From Planctomycetota bacterium (lineage in GTDB: Bacteria; Planctomycetota; J058; JAJDCQ01), in the NCBI GenBank assembly GCA_029260755.1, contig JAJDCQ010000129.1:1-35364 (forward strand): DNA of 35,364 nucleotides, in the 5' to 3' direction. Position numbers and translations under genes: made by a program. This document shows positions 10,742 to 21,905 of the stretch, piece after piece. Under the pieces are notes generated by a model, which saw nothing but the letters and a program-made list of their open reading frames with translations, was not told where the DNA came from and searched no databases. How positions within the stretch are numbered: position 1 is the stretch's first letter; each line of letters opens with the position of its first letter.

Positions 10742-13700
10742 TGGCGAAGCCCCTTCACCCATGCGGCCACCGCCGGCGCCTCGGCGTGGTCGGGGGCGCG
10801 CTCGAGGAAGAGCTCGCCGTCGGCGATCGCCCCCTCGAGGTCGCCCGACTTCGCCCGGGCGTGCGCCCGGAGCAGGAGCAGCTCGAAGGTGCGCGGCGAG
10901 AGGGCGAAGGCGCGGTCGTAGTCGGCGACGGCGCCGGCGTGGTCGCCGGAGAGCCGCCGGGCCGTCGCGAGGGCGCGGAACGTGTCGGCGTCGGGCGCCA
11001 GCAGCGCCGCGCGCTCGAACGCGGCGATCGCGCCTCCCGGATCGTCGGCCTCGGCGCGGAGCTCGCCGAGGAGCTTCCACGCCCGCGCGTCGCCGGGATC
11101 GATCTCGACGGCGCCCTCGGCATCGGCCTTCGCGGGGGTGAGGTCGCCGCGGTCGCGCCGGACGATCGCGCGATCGGTGCGGTAGCGCGCGTCGCGAGGG
11201 GCGAGCTCGACGGCGCGGGTCAGGTCGGCGTCGGCGCCGTCCGCCCCGGCCTCGCCGAGGGTCGCCTTGAGCCGCCCGCGGATCGCCCACAGGTCGGCGC
11301 GCCGCGGGGCGAGCTCGAGGGCGCGCCCGAGCGCGTCGATCCCCTCCGCGGGTCGGCCGAGGGCGGAGAGGACCTCGGCCCGGGCGAGCCAGACGTCGGG
11401 GTCGTCGGGGGCCGCCGCGACCGCTCGCTCGGTGAGCGCCTGCGCGTCCTCGGCTCTCCCGAGGCGGGCGAGGGCGACCGCGCGATAGGCCGTCGCCCGG
11501 ACGTCGTCCGGAGCGATGGCGATCGCGCGGTCGAGGTCGCGCAGGGCGCCGTCGGTGTCGCCCGTCGCGAGGCGAAGTCGCCCCGCCTCCCGCCACGCGT
11601 CGGCGCGATCGGGGTGGCGGCGGGCGGCGTCGGCGAACGCGGCGAGGGCGCCCTCGCGGTCGCCGCGGTCCTCCAGGAGGCGGCCACGCTCGATCGCCGA
11701 GCCGACCTCGTCGTCCTCGAGGTCGGCGGCGCGCTCCTCGATGCGGGTCCCTTCGAGGTGCGGCCGGAGCTTGCGCCAGTAGGGCTCGCCGTGGAGGCGC
11801 TTGCCGCGCAGGATCGCGCGCTCGGCATCCTCTCCGCCGAGCTCGCAGAGGGCGACCCCGGCGGCGGCGGCCCGGACCGGGTCGGCCTCGCTCTCGATGT
11901 AGATCGCGAGGGCGCCGATCGCCGTCTCGTCCGCGATGCCGAGGCGGCCGAGCGCCTGGCAGCAGAGGCGCGCGAGCTTCACGCCGTCGGGGCCGAGGTG
12001 CTGCTCCTGGTCGGCGGCCACGAGCTCGGCGATCCCGAGGCTGCGGGCGCGCGCCTCGAAGCTCCGCTGGCGGGCGTCGCGACGCTCCAGGCGACGCGCG
12101 GCCTCGGCGACACGCGGCTCGTCCCACGGCGAGGCAGCCGTCGGCGCGGGGGCGTCGCGCAGCTCGACGGGGAACGACGCGGCCAGCCCGCCCGCCAGGT
12201 CCTCGATCGTCGACACCCCCTGACGCGCCTCGATCGGCGTCGGCTCGGCCGCCTCGAACAGCGCCTCGCGGGTGACCCGTCGGAGCCGGGTCGAGAGCTC
12301 GCCGAGGCGCTCGGCGACCGCCTCGACCGCGCCGGCGCTCCGGTGGCCGGCGATCCCGAAGAGCGCCTCCTCGAACCCGCCGCTCCGGACCGAGAGCCCG
12401 CCGCCGGTCGCGGCCCGGTCGAGGATCGCCTCGACCGCGCGCCGGCTCACCTCGTCGCCGGCGCGGCGCGCCGCGGTGACGCTCGCGAGCGCGGCGCGGG
12501 CGCGTCCGTCGTCGATCCCGAGGCCGCCCGCCTCCTCGAATGCGCTCGCGGCGACGCTCCACTGCTCGGCGGCGCGGGCGACCTCGCCGAGGAGCATGGA
12601 CGCGTCGAACGCGGTCTGGGCCGCGGCCTCGTCGGCCGGGGCGAGCTTCGCGAGCCGGCCGGTCGCCTGGGTCGCGGCGAGGCCGGCGTCGATCGCGGCG
12701 TCGAGTCGCCGGGCGCGCTCGTCGGCGTCGTCGGCGACGTCCTCGGAGAACGCGGCATCGCGCGCGCGCTGCAGCGCCGCGAGCCCGGCGGCCGCGTCGC
12801 TCCGCGCGCTCTCGACGACGAGGCGGCGCTCGCGCCGGGCGGCCTCGTCGCCCTCGCTTCGGAGGACGAGCACGGAGGCGACGACGGCGACCGCGACGGC
12901 TACCGTGAGGCCGGCGACGAGGGCGGCGACGCCGCGATGGCGACGGATCCAGCGGCCTGCCCGCTCGATCGCGCCGATCGGGCGGGCGACGATCGGCTCG
13001 CCGTCGAGGAAGCGGCGGAGGTCGGCCTCGAGCGCCCCGGCGTCGGCGTAGCGGCTGGCCGGCTCCTTGGCGAGGCAGCGCATCGTGATCGTGTCGAGGT
13101 CGCGGTGAACGCGCGCGCCGGTGGCGAGCGGGCTCGGCGGGTCGGACCGGAGCGATGCGACGATCACGTTCATGACCGAGTCGCCGACGAACGGGGCGCG
13201 CCCGGTGAGCATGTGGTAGAGGACGGCGCCGAGGGCGTAGACGTCCGAGCAGGGCCCGACGTCGTCGTGCCGCCCGCTCACCTGCTCGGGCGGGGCGTAG
13301 CCAGGCGTGCCGATGAACGCGCCGGTCGCCGTCAGGCCGCTGCCCGCATCGCGCTCGCGGGCGAGGCCGAAGTCGGTCACGTAGGGGCGCCCCTCCCCGT
13401 CGAGGAGGACGTTCTGCGGCTTCACGTCGCGATGGATGATCCGCTCGCCGTGGGCGTGGTGGAGGGCGCCGGCGAGGGTGCGCGCGATCTCGGCGGCGCG
13501 CCGCGGCGGGAGCGCCCCGCCCTCGAGCTGCGCGTCGAGCGCGCGCCCCTCGATGAGGTCCATCACGAGGTAGGGGATGCCGTCGTGCTCGCCGACCTCG
13601 TGGACGGCCACGATCGACGGATGGCGAAGCCGCGCGGCGGCCCGCGCCTCCTGGGCGAACCGGCGGAGCTGGTGCTCGCCGGCCATCTCGGCGTGGAGCA

Positions 13701-13935
13701 CCATCTTGATCGCGACCGGTCGGCCGAGCGAGAGGTCGTAGCCGCGGTAGACGACGCCCATGCCGCCGCGACCGAGCTCGGAGAGGAGCACGTGGCGACC
13801 GAGCCGCCGCTTCGGGTCCGCCATCGCGGCGGTCACCTCGGGCGGGAGGGTCGAGGCGCGGACGCCCGAGCCGCTCGAGGGCGGGGCGGGCGTCTGGGGC
13901 CTCATCGGAGGGCCGGGGGGGCGGCGGCCGTTCAT
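10738..13935 (-). CDS. Kinase 3: Hanks-type Ser/Thr kinase with membrane helix and C-terminal TPR array
   Basis: A 1065-residue protein. After a Pro-rich leader, the kinase domain shows GRGGMG 55-60, Lys77 (VAIK), HRDVKPQN from 168, DFG 188-190 and GTPGYAPPEQ from about 209. One membrane helix lies at about 336-358 (ALVAGLTVAVAVAVVASVLVL). A charged coiled-coil-like stretch follows, then about 8 tetratricopeptide repeats over the last ~340 residues (for example PDRADAWREAGRLRLATGDTDGALRDLDRAI and DVWLARAEVLSALGRPAEGIDALGRAL), expected outside the cytoplasm. Such TPRs usually bind peptides or partner proteins. The ATG overlaps the stop of the PanE-like gene by one base (TGATG), so expression is coupled. 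Its kinase domain is most like kinase 6 (HEVGE-DG-PYLVMDLIEGR), not its operon neighbour kinase 2. Confidence 0.93.
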   Translation of the reverse strand: MNGRRPPGPPMRPQTPAPPSSGSGVRASTLPPEVTAAMADPKRRLGRHVLLSELGRGGMGVVYRGYDLSLGRPVAIKMVLHAEMAGEHQLRRFAQEARAAARLRHPSIVAVHEVGEHDGIPYLVMDLIEGRALDAQLEGGALPPRRAAEIARTLAGALHHAHGERIIHRDVKPQNVLLDGEGRPYVTDFGLARERDAGSGLTATGAFIGTPGYAPPEQVSGRHDDVGPCSDVYALGAVLYHMLTGRAPFVGDSVMNVIVASLRSDPPSPLATGARVHRDLDTITMRCLAKEPASRYADAGALEADLRRFLDGEPIVARPIGAIERAGRWIRRHRGVAALVAGLTVAVAVAVVASVLVLRSEGDEAARRERRLVVESARSDAAAGLAALQRARDAAFSEDVADDADERARRLDAAIDAGLAATQATGRLAKLAPADEAAAQTAFDASMLLGEVARAAEQWSVAASAFEEAGGLGIDDGRARAALASVTAARRAGDEVSRRAVEAILDRAATGGGLSVRSGGFEEALFGIAGHRSAGAVEAVAERLGELSTRLRRVTREALFEAAEPTPIEARQGVSTIEDLAGGLAASFPVELRDAPAPTAASPWDEPRVAEAARRLERRDARQRSFEARARSLGIAELVAADQEQHLGPDGVKLARLCCQALGRLGIADETAIGALAIYIESEADPVRAAAAGVALCELGGEDAERAILRGKRLHGEPYWRKLRPHLEGTRIEERAADLEDDEVGSAIERGRLLEDRGDREGALAAFADAARRHPDRADAWREAGRLRLATGDTDGALRDLDRAIAIAPDDVRATAYRAVALARLGRAEDAQALTERAVAAAPDDPDVWLARAEVLSALGRPAEGIDALGRALELAPRRADLWAIRGRLKATLGEAGADGADADLTRAVELAPRDARYRTDRAIVRRDRGDLTPAKADAEGAVEIDPGDARAWKLLGELRAEADDPGGAIAAFERAALLAPDADTFRALATARRLSGDHAGAVADYDRAFALSPRTFELLLLRAHARAKSGDLEGAIADGELFLERAPDHAEAPAVAAWVKGLRQ

Positions 13936-14993
13936 CACGACTCGACTGTAGCAGCCCGCGAGAGCGGCCCGCGAGCCGCGATCAGCCCGTCGCGCAGCCG
14001 GACGACCGCCGGCGCCGGCCGACCCTGGGCGGCGGCGAAGTCCGCGTAGGTGTCGAGGTGGGCGATCGTCTGGGCGCCGACCTTCGTGAAGTGCCACGCG
14101 AAGAACGCCTCGATGTCGAACGGGACGACCCGGGGGGCGAGGGTGAGGAGCGTCCGGATCACGGCCGACGACGCGACGATGTCGAAGGCGCGCGGCCTCG
14201 GCGCGCGGGCGTGCGGCGCGACCGCCGTCGCGGCCTGCCGCGCCGCGGCGGCGGTGTCGCGGAGGAGGCGCCGGTCGCGGGCGAGCTTCGCGAACGACCA
14301 GCCGGCGAGCTCGAGCGCGGCGACGATCGACATCAGGAGGCACGAGGCGAAGCTCGCTCCGGCGACGGCGGCGGGGCGGACAGCCGCGGGGCAGCCGCCC
14401 CGCGTCAGGGCGTCGACGAGCGGGTCGACCCGTTCGGGCGAACCGCGGAACGGGCTCGGCGACGCGGGCGGGAACCAGTAGGCCATCCCCGGGCGCGGCA
14501 GCCGCTCGGTCGGCAGCGGCGCCTGCCAGCTCGAGAACGCGATCACCCCCTGAACGAAGCGCGCCTCGGCGTCGGCCGCGTCGGTGCCGCGGACGGCCGC
14601 GAGCCGGTGGAGGATGAGCGCCCGGTCCTTCGGCCCGGGCTGGAGGCTGACGAGGGTCGCATCCCCCATGGCGGCGATGAGCTCGTCGAGCCACGACGGC
14701 GCGGTCGGGTCGGGGTTGCGCGGCAGGGCCGTCGACGCGATGCAGAGCCAGACCTCATCCCACGGGCCCTGCGCGCGGACCTCGTCGGCGCTGGTCAGGA
14801 CGCCGAAGTCGCGGAACGCGACCGGCGTCCGGCGGCGGACCGCGTTGACCGGGTAGACGACGAGGCCGCGGCGCAGGTCATCGGCGTAGCGCGGGCGCGC
14901 GAGGAACGCGACCTCGCAGCCGCCGAGCTGGAGGTGCCGCCCGTAGACCTGGCCGACCGCGCCCGCGCCGACGAGCAGCACGCGTCTCTTCAT
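13935..14993 (-). CDS. PanE/ApbA-like NAD(P)-binding protein, first gene of the kinase operon
   Basis: A 352-residue protein. The N-terminus RRVLLVGAGAVGQVYGRHLQLGG is the GxGxxG Rossmann motif with the G-A-V-G-x-x-x-G pattern of the ketopantoate reductase (ApbA/PanE) family, followed by EVAFLARP. ATG 14993 is supported by GGGAGA about 4-9 nt upstream. In true ketopantoate reductases a substrate-binding Asn sits in an LQNG motif; here the matching segment reads SLQPGPKD, so Asn is replaced by Pro. The Lys/Asn pattern of the second domain is also not obvious. An oxidoreductase of another 2-oxoacid-like substrate, or a redox-sensing protein, is more likely than PanE proper. It overlaps kinase 3 by one base and heads the operon, with a TACAAT box at 15023-15028. 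Confidence 0.8.
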   Translation of the reverse strand: MKRRVLLVGAGAVGQVYGRHLQLGGCEVAFLARPRYADDLRRGLVVYPVNAVRRRTPVAFRDFGVLTSADEVRAQGPWDEVWLCIASTALPRNPDPTAPSWLDELIAAMGDATLVSLQPGPKDRALILHRLAAVRGTDAADAEARFVQGVIAFSSWQAPLPTERLPRPGMAYWFPPASPSPFRGSPERVDPLVDALTRGGCPAAVRPAAVAGASFASCLLMSIVAALELAGWSFAKLARDRRLLRDTAAAARQAATAVAPHARAPRPRAFDIVASSAVIRTLLTLAPRVVPFDIEAFFAWHFTKVGAQTIAHLDTYADFAAAQGRPAPAVVRLRDGLIAARGPLSRAATVES

Positions 14994-15022
14994 GGCTCTC
15001 CCGTCTCGATCCAATGAAGGAC

Positions 15023-15028
15023 ATTGTA
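15023..15028 (-). promoter_or_regulatory. Candidate -10 box (TACAAT) of the PanE-like/kinase operon
   Basis: TACAAT on the minus strand, one base from consensus, lies 29 nt before the ATG at 14993. The -35 position (15046-15051, TTCCCG) matches TTGACA at only 3 of 6 bases. Confidence 0.45.
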
Positions 15029-15102
15029 GGAGGATGAGGGACGTCCGGGAACGCGGGCGACCTCCGTCGTGTTGCATCACGAGGACGGGAGGGAGGAGCG
15101 GG

Positions 15103-16305
15103 ATGTTCGAGAGTACGACCGGAGGGCGCCGGCGCGTCGTCCTCCGGCGGGTCGCCGTCCTCGCGATCGTCGTCGTCCTCGCCGGCGCGGTCGGCGGAGG
15201 AGTCTGGTTCGCCCGCGTCTCGGGGACGCCCTGGTGGTGGGCCCGATCGGTCGCGAACGATCCGGCCGCCCATGCCCGGCTCGAGAGCCTCGGCGCGTTT
15301 CCGGAGCTCTCCCCGACGGCCGAACGGCTGGTCGACGCAGGCATCCCGGGGCTCGACGCCACTCTCGACGCGGCCCTCACCCGTCACCGCGATGACCCCG
15401 GTCGGGCCGCTCTCCTCGCCGTCGCGGGCGCCCGGTTGGGCGCCGGGCCGGGCCACCGCTTCATCGAGCCGAAGCTGCTCGGCGGCGAACGGATCGCGCG
15501 CCTCGGCGAGCTGATCCTCGACTCGGCGCAGGCGCGGTCGCGCGAGACACGCGCGCTCGCCGGACGGCTCGCGAACTCGCCGGTGGGCGACCACGCCCTC
15601 GGTCGCCTCGGCGAGGAGCGACTGCCGGTCGTCCTCGCCGCCATCGCGGACCCGGCGCTCGTGAGCGAGGGCTGGCCGCCGCAGCGGACGCTCGCGTGGG
15701 TGTTGGCCCGCGACGACCCCCTCGAGCGAGCGCTCCATGCCGCGTCGGTCGATCCGGCCGGGCACGCGCGCTTCCTCGTGAGCGTCGGGCTCATCCTGGC
15801 GCCGCGCGTCGGCCGCGTCCGGGCGATCGAGCGACTGACCCCGCTCCTCGAAGACGAGAAGCCGCTGCCCGCGCCCGACGGCGACCGGGTCTGCGACGGC
15901 GCTGCGCGGGCGATCGGGCAGCTGGCCGGCCGCGCTTGGGACGGCGAGCCCATCCCCGAGACCTACAACCGGGGCAACGATCCGGCCTGGGACGCGGCCG
16001 TCGCGCGGGCGCGCGCCTGGTGCGCGGCGCGCGCCGACGGCCTCGGCCTCACACCGGAAGGATTCGTTGCCGTTCGCGTCGCGAAAGAGTTGAACTTCGG
16101 GTCGTTCAGGGTCTTGAGCGGTGGGCACCTCGCCGACTTCCGGGGTCTCGACGACGAGTCCGACGAGACCCACTGGTTTGGTCCGCTGCCAGCCGGACTC
16201 GAGGTCGAGGTCGAGCTCCATCTTCCCGGGAGAGTCGTCGCTTCGGCCACGGTGAGCGTCGTCGCGGACGAGACGATCGTCGTGAGGCTCGCCGAGCACG
16301 ACTAG
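15103..16305 (+). CDS. Membrane-anchored protein of unknown function
   Basis: A 400-residue protein. ATG 15103 was chosen because a long GGGAGGGAGGAG (15087-15098) precedes it; an in-frame start at 14992 would overlap the divergent operon's promoter. A basic GRRRVVLRR precedes one membrane helix at about residues 17-39, then WWWARSVANDP. The bulk (40-320) is helical with short repeated Leu/Ala-rich helices (DATLDAALTRHRDDPGRAALLAVAGARLG, LGELILDSAQARSRETRALAGRLA) that resemble HEAT-type solenoids. The last ~100 residues are beta-rich (VAVRVAKELNFGSFRVLSGGHLADFRGLDD, LEVEVELHLPGRVVASATVSVVADETIVVRL). I do not recognise the family. It is on the same strand as trkH, 83 bp upstream, but trkH has its own promoter-like element. 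Confidence 0.8.
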   Translation: MFESTTGGRRRVVLRRVAVLAIVVVLAGAVGGGVWFARVSGTPWWWARSVANDPAAHARLESLGAFPELSPTAERLVDAGIPGLDATLDAALTRHRDDPGRAALLAVAGARLGAGPGHRFIEPKLLGGERIARLGELILDSAQARSRETRALAGRLANSPVGDHALGRLGEERLPVVLAAIADPALVSEGWPPQRTLAWVLARDDPLERALHAASVDPAGHARFLVSVGLILAPRVGRVRAIERLTPLLEDEKPLPAPDGDRVCDGAARAIGQLAGRAWDGEPIPETYNRGNDPAWDAAVARARAWCAARADGLGLTPEGFVAVRVAKELNFGSFRVLSGGHLADFRGLDDESDETHWFGPLPAGLEVEVELHLPGRVVASATVSVVADETIVVRLAEHD

Positions 16306-16328
16306 CGAGACCGGCGGCGCCGCTCCGC

Positions 16329-16357
16329 TGGACGTCGCCTGCGCGCCGCCCTACGAT
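16329..16357 (+). promoter_or_regulatory. Candidate sigma-70-type promoter of trkH-trkA
   Basis: TGGACG (16329-16334) matches TTGACA at four positions, and TACGAT (16352-16357) matches TATAAT at four. The spacer is 17 bp. The pair lies in the 83-bp gap before trkH, giving a 5' leader of roughly 25 nt that contains the GGGAG ribosome binding site. Confidence 0.5.
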
Positions 16358-16388
16358 CCTGCGCGTCCTCTCCGCTCGGGAGTGCGCG

Positions 16389-18275
16389 TTGGGCAAGGAT
16401 CTCCGTAACTGGTTCCGGCGTCTCGAGGACACGCGGGTCTCGCTCCACCGGGGCGTCCTGCGGATCCTCCTGCCGCTCTCGCTCGTCGCCGAGCTGCTGG
16501 CGCCGATCTGCCTCTACGGCGACCTCGCCCTCGACCTCGGCGACGCGGGCACGTTCGCCGTCCGGATCCTCGGTGCGATCGTCGTCGGGGAGCTCATCGG
16601 CGGGGAGCTTCTCCGGGCTGCCTTCGCGACGAGCTGGGCGACGCTCCTCGAGCGGCGCATCGCGATCGGGGCGGCTGCGTTCGCCTTCGTCTCGCTCGCC
16701 GTCTGCGTCTCCCAGGGGGCCCTCTCGATCGACGCCCCCGACTGGGTCGAGGGGTTGCTCCACCTGACGGTCATCGGGGTCCTCCTCGTCGCGACGTTCG
16801 AGGGGGTTCAGCGGGCGGGCCTCGTCGTCGTGAACCGGCTGCGGCTGCCGCCGCCCTTCTTCATCGTCGGGACGTTCCTGGCCGTGATCCTGATCGGGAC
16901 GGCGCTGCTGCTCTCGCCCCACGCCGTCGTGCCCGGCAAGGAGCCGCTCGCCCCGGTCGATGCCCTCTTCACGGCGACGAGCGCGACCTGCGTCACCGGC
17001 CTCGTCACCCGCGACACCGGCACCGACTTCACCTTCTTCGGTCAGCTCGTGATCCTGTTTCTGATCCAGGTCGGCGGGCTCGGGCTGGTGACGCTCGTCG
17101 CGTTCTTCTCGCTCGCGAGCAGCGGCGGGCTCGCCATCGGGGAGCGGATCGTCCTCGGCAACGCGCTGAACCGCGACGAGACCGGCCGGCTAGGGCGCGC
17201 CGTCATCTTCGTCCTGCTCGCGACGTTCGCGATCGAGGGGATCGGCGCGCTCATCCTCACGTTCAGCCTCGATCCGACGCCCGGCTCGTCCGCCCTCGGC
17301 GATGGGCTCGGCGCGCGCGCCTGGAACGGGGTGTTCCACGCGATCAGCGCGTTCTGCAACGCCGGCTTCGCCCTGGATGGCGGGAGCCTCATGGCCTACC
17401 GCGAGCGCCCGGCGATCCAGGCCGTGTTCATGGTGCTGATCGTCGTCGGCGGGATCGGCTTCACCGTCCTCGGCGAGCTCCGCATGCTCCTCGCCCGGGC
17501 GATCTTCCCGCCGCGGCCGCGGGCCTACGGGGCGCCCCTCGCCCTCGGGACGCCGCGGAACGACGCCCCGGTCGGGACGCTGTGGCCGACGGGCGGGCGC
17601 TACCTCTCGACCCAGGCGCGCCTCGTTCTGTGGACGACGGGGGCGCTCCTGCTGAGCGGGTTCATCGTCTTCTCGTTCTCGGAGTGGGACGGTAAGGAGA
17701 TGGCCGGCCTCTCGCCCGGCCTCAAGCTCTGGAACGGCCTCTTCCAGTCGGTCACCGTCCGGACGGCGGGTTTCAACACGGTCGACCTGAACGAGATGAG
17801 CACGGCGAGCTACTTCGCCTCGACCTTCTACATGTTCATCGGCGCGTCGCCCGGCTCGACCGGCGGCGGCTTCAAGACGACGACGTTCGCCGTCTGCCTC
17901 CTCGCGATCGTCGCGATCTTCCGCGGTCGCGAGGATGTCGAGGTGGCCGGCCGCCGCATCCCCGAGCGCCTCGTCCGGCAGTGCCTCGTGATCGGCGTGA
18001 TCCAGGCGGCCCTCGTCTTCGTGATCACCCTCGTCCTGACGGTGACCGAGCCGGCCGTCGGCTTCGATCGTCTCCTCTACGAGGCGGTGAGCGCGACCGG
18101 CACGGTCGGGCTGACGGCCGGGGTGACGCCGGGCCTCAGCGCGGCGGGGAAGGTGGCGATCATGATCGGGATGTTCTGCGGCCGGATCGGGCCGCTCACC
18201 CTCGTCCTGTCGCTCGCCGCGCGCCGCCTCCCCGTCGCCTACACCCTCCCCGAGACCAAGGTGATGATCGGATGA
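16389..18275 (+). CDS. trkH: TrkH/KtrB-family K+ uptake channel subunit
   Basis: A 628-residue integral membrane protein of the SKT (TrkH/KtrB) superfamily, the K+-conducting subunit. All four selectivity-filter loops are visible: TATSATCVTGL near 196-206, SAFCNAGFA near 320-328, SVTVRTAGFN near 454-463, and VSATGTVGLT near 567-576; the third-repeat gating loop SPGSTGGGFKT is at about 488-497. The start is TTG 16389, placed 6 nt after GGGAG; no ATG or GTG in frame gives the full N-terminus. Typical members have about 450-500 residues. This one carries an extra ~150 residues with three or four membrane helices before the first filter repeat, a layout also known from some bacterial TrkH proteins. 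Its stop overlaps the trkA start (ATGA), so the two subunits are coupled. Confidence 0.95.
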   Translation: MGKDLRNWFRRLEDTRVSLHRGVLRILLPLSLVAELLAPICLYGDLALDLGDAGTFAVRILGAIVVGELIGGELLRAAFATSWATLLERRIAIGAAAFAFVSLAVCVSQGALSIDAPDWVEGLLHLTVIGVLLVATFEGVQRAGLVVVNRLRLPPPFFIVGTFLAVILIGTALLLSPHAVVPGKEPLAPVDALFTATSATCVTGLVTRDTGTDFTFFGQLVILFLIQVGGLGLVTLVAFFSLASSGGLAIGERIVLGNALNRDETGRLGRAVIFVLLATFAIEGIGALILTFSLDPTPGSSALGDGLGARAWNGVFHAISAFCNAGFALDGGSLMAYRERPAIQAVFMVLIVVGGIGFTVLGELRMLLARAIFPPRPRAYGAPLALGTPRNDAPVGTLWPTGGRYLSTQARLVLWTTGALLLSGFIVFSFSEWDGKEMAGLSPGLKLWNGLFQSVTVRTAGFNTVDLNEMSTASYFASTFYMFIGASPGSTGGGFKTTTFAVCLLAIVAIFRGREDVEVAGRRIPERLVRQCLVIGVIQAALVFVITLVLTVTEPAVGFDRLLYEAVSATGTVGLTAGVTPGLSAAGKVAIMIGMFCGRIGPLTLVLSLAARRLPVAYTLPETKVMIG

Positions 18276-19021
18276 TCGAGAACCGCTACGCCGTGATCGG
18301 CCTCGGCCGCTTCGGCCAGACCCTCGCCCTCGCCCTCGCCGGCGCCGGCAAGGAGGTCGTCGCCGTCGACATCGATCAGAAGCTGGTCGACGAGATCGCC
18401 GACGGGGTGACCCAGGCCGTCGGCCTCGACGCGACGAACGAGAAGGCGCTCCGCGAGATCGGCCTCGGCGAGGTCGACGTCGCGATCGTGACCGTCGGCG
18501 AGAACTTCGAGGCGAGCGTCCTGACGACCATGCTCCTCAAGCAGATGGCCGTCCCGCGGATCATCACCCGCGTGGTGAGCCCGGTGCAGGAGCGGGTGAT
18601 CGGGATCCTCGGCGTCGAGTGCATCGCGCCCGAGCGCGACATGGCGATGCTCCTGGCGAGCAAGCTCCTCAAGCCGGGCCTCGTCGACAACATCGCGCTC
18701 GCGGAGGGCCTGTCGCTGATCCAGTACGAGGCGCCCGAGCGGTGGCTCGAACGCACGATTCGCGACCTCGACCTCCGGAACCGGTTTCAGTGCAACGTCG
18801 TCGCGATCAAGCGGACGGTCGAGGCCGACGTCGCGCCCGGGATCCTGGGGGACAGCAACGCGCTCGGCGCCGATCCGAGCCCGGGCGACGCCGAGGCGGG
18901 GAAGCCGCCGGCCAAGACGATCGTGTCGGTGCCGCGGCCCGAGGACGAGATCAGGAAGGGCGACGTCCTCCTGATCCTCGGCCGAAACGAGGACATCGAT
19001 CACCTGACCGGCGAGGCCTGA
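18272..19021 (+). CDS. trkA: TrkA/KtrA-family NAD-binding regulator of K+ uptake
   Basis: A 249-residue cytoplasmic protein with one RCK_N and one RCK_C domain, the KtrA-like single-RCK size (E. coli TrkA has two copies). The RCK_N Rossmann motif YAVIGLGRFGQTLALALAGAGKEVVAVDID covers residues 6-35, followed by QAVGLDATNEKALREIG and ETVGENFEASVLTTMLLKQM-type core sequence. The RCK_C domain (about 140-249) ends with the typical IRKGDVLLILGRNEDIDHL. An insert of about 35 residues rich in Gly/Asp/Pro (GDSNALGADPSPGDAEAGKPPAK) lies inside RCK_C, longer than usual. It binds NAD(H)/ATP and gates the TrkH partner encoded just upstream with a 4-nt overlap. It ends 23 bp from the convergent kinase 4 gene. 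Confidence 0.95.
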   Translation: MIENRYAVIGLGRFGQTLALALAGAGKEVVAVDIDQKLVDEIADGVTQAVGLDATNEKALREIGLGEVDVAIVTVGENFEASVLTTMLLKQMAVPRIITRVVSPVQERVIGILGVECIAPERDMAMLLASKLLKPGLVDNIALAEGLSLIQYEAPERWLERTIRDLDLRNRFQCNVVAIKRTVEADVAPGILGDSNALGADPSPGDAEAGKPPAKTIVSVPRPEDEIRKGDVLLILGRNEDIDHLTGEA

Positions 19022-19044
19022 GCGCGCGGCTCGCTCGCCTGGGA

Positions 19045-21873
<2,829 letters not shown>

Positions 21874-21882
21874 CCGCGGCTC

Positions 21883-21898
21883 CGGGGCGATCGCCCCG
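21883..21898. promoter_or_regulatory. Perfect 16-bp palindrome just upstream of kinase 4
   Basis: CGGGGCGATCGCCCCG is a perfect palindrome centred about 17 nt before ATG 21873 and touches the GGAG ribosome binding site. On RNA it could form an eight-pair stem with no loop bases, or a 6-bp stem with a GATC loop; on DNA it could be an operator. It lies outside the inserted element, so it belonged to the original kinase 5-4 spacer. Confidence 0.45.
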
Positions 21899-21905
21899 CC
21901 GCTAG

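Noticed and set aside
14992..15102. In-frame upstream start for the anchored protein at 15103
   Set aside because: It would run through the divergent promoter and put 37 polar residues before the membrane anchor; the ribosome binding site favours 15103.
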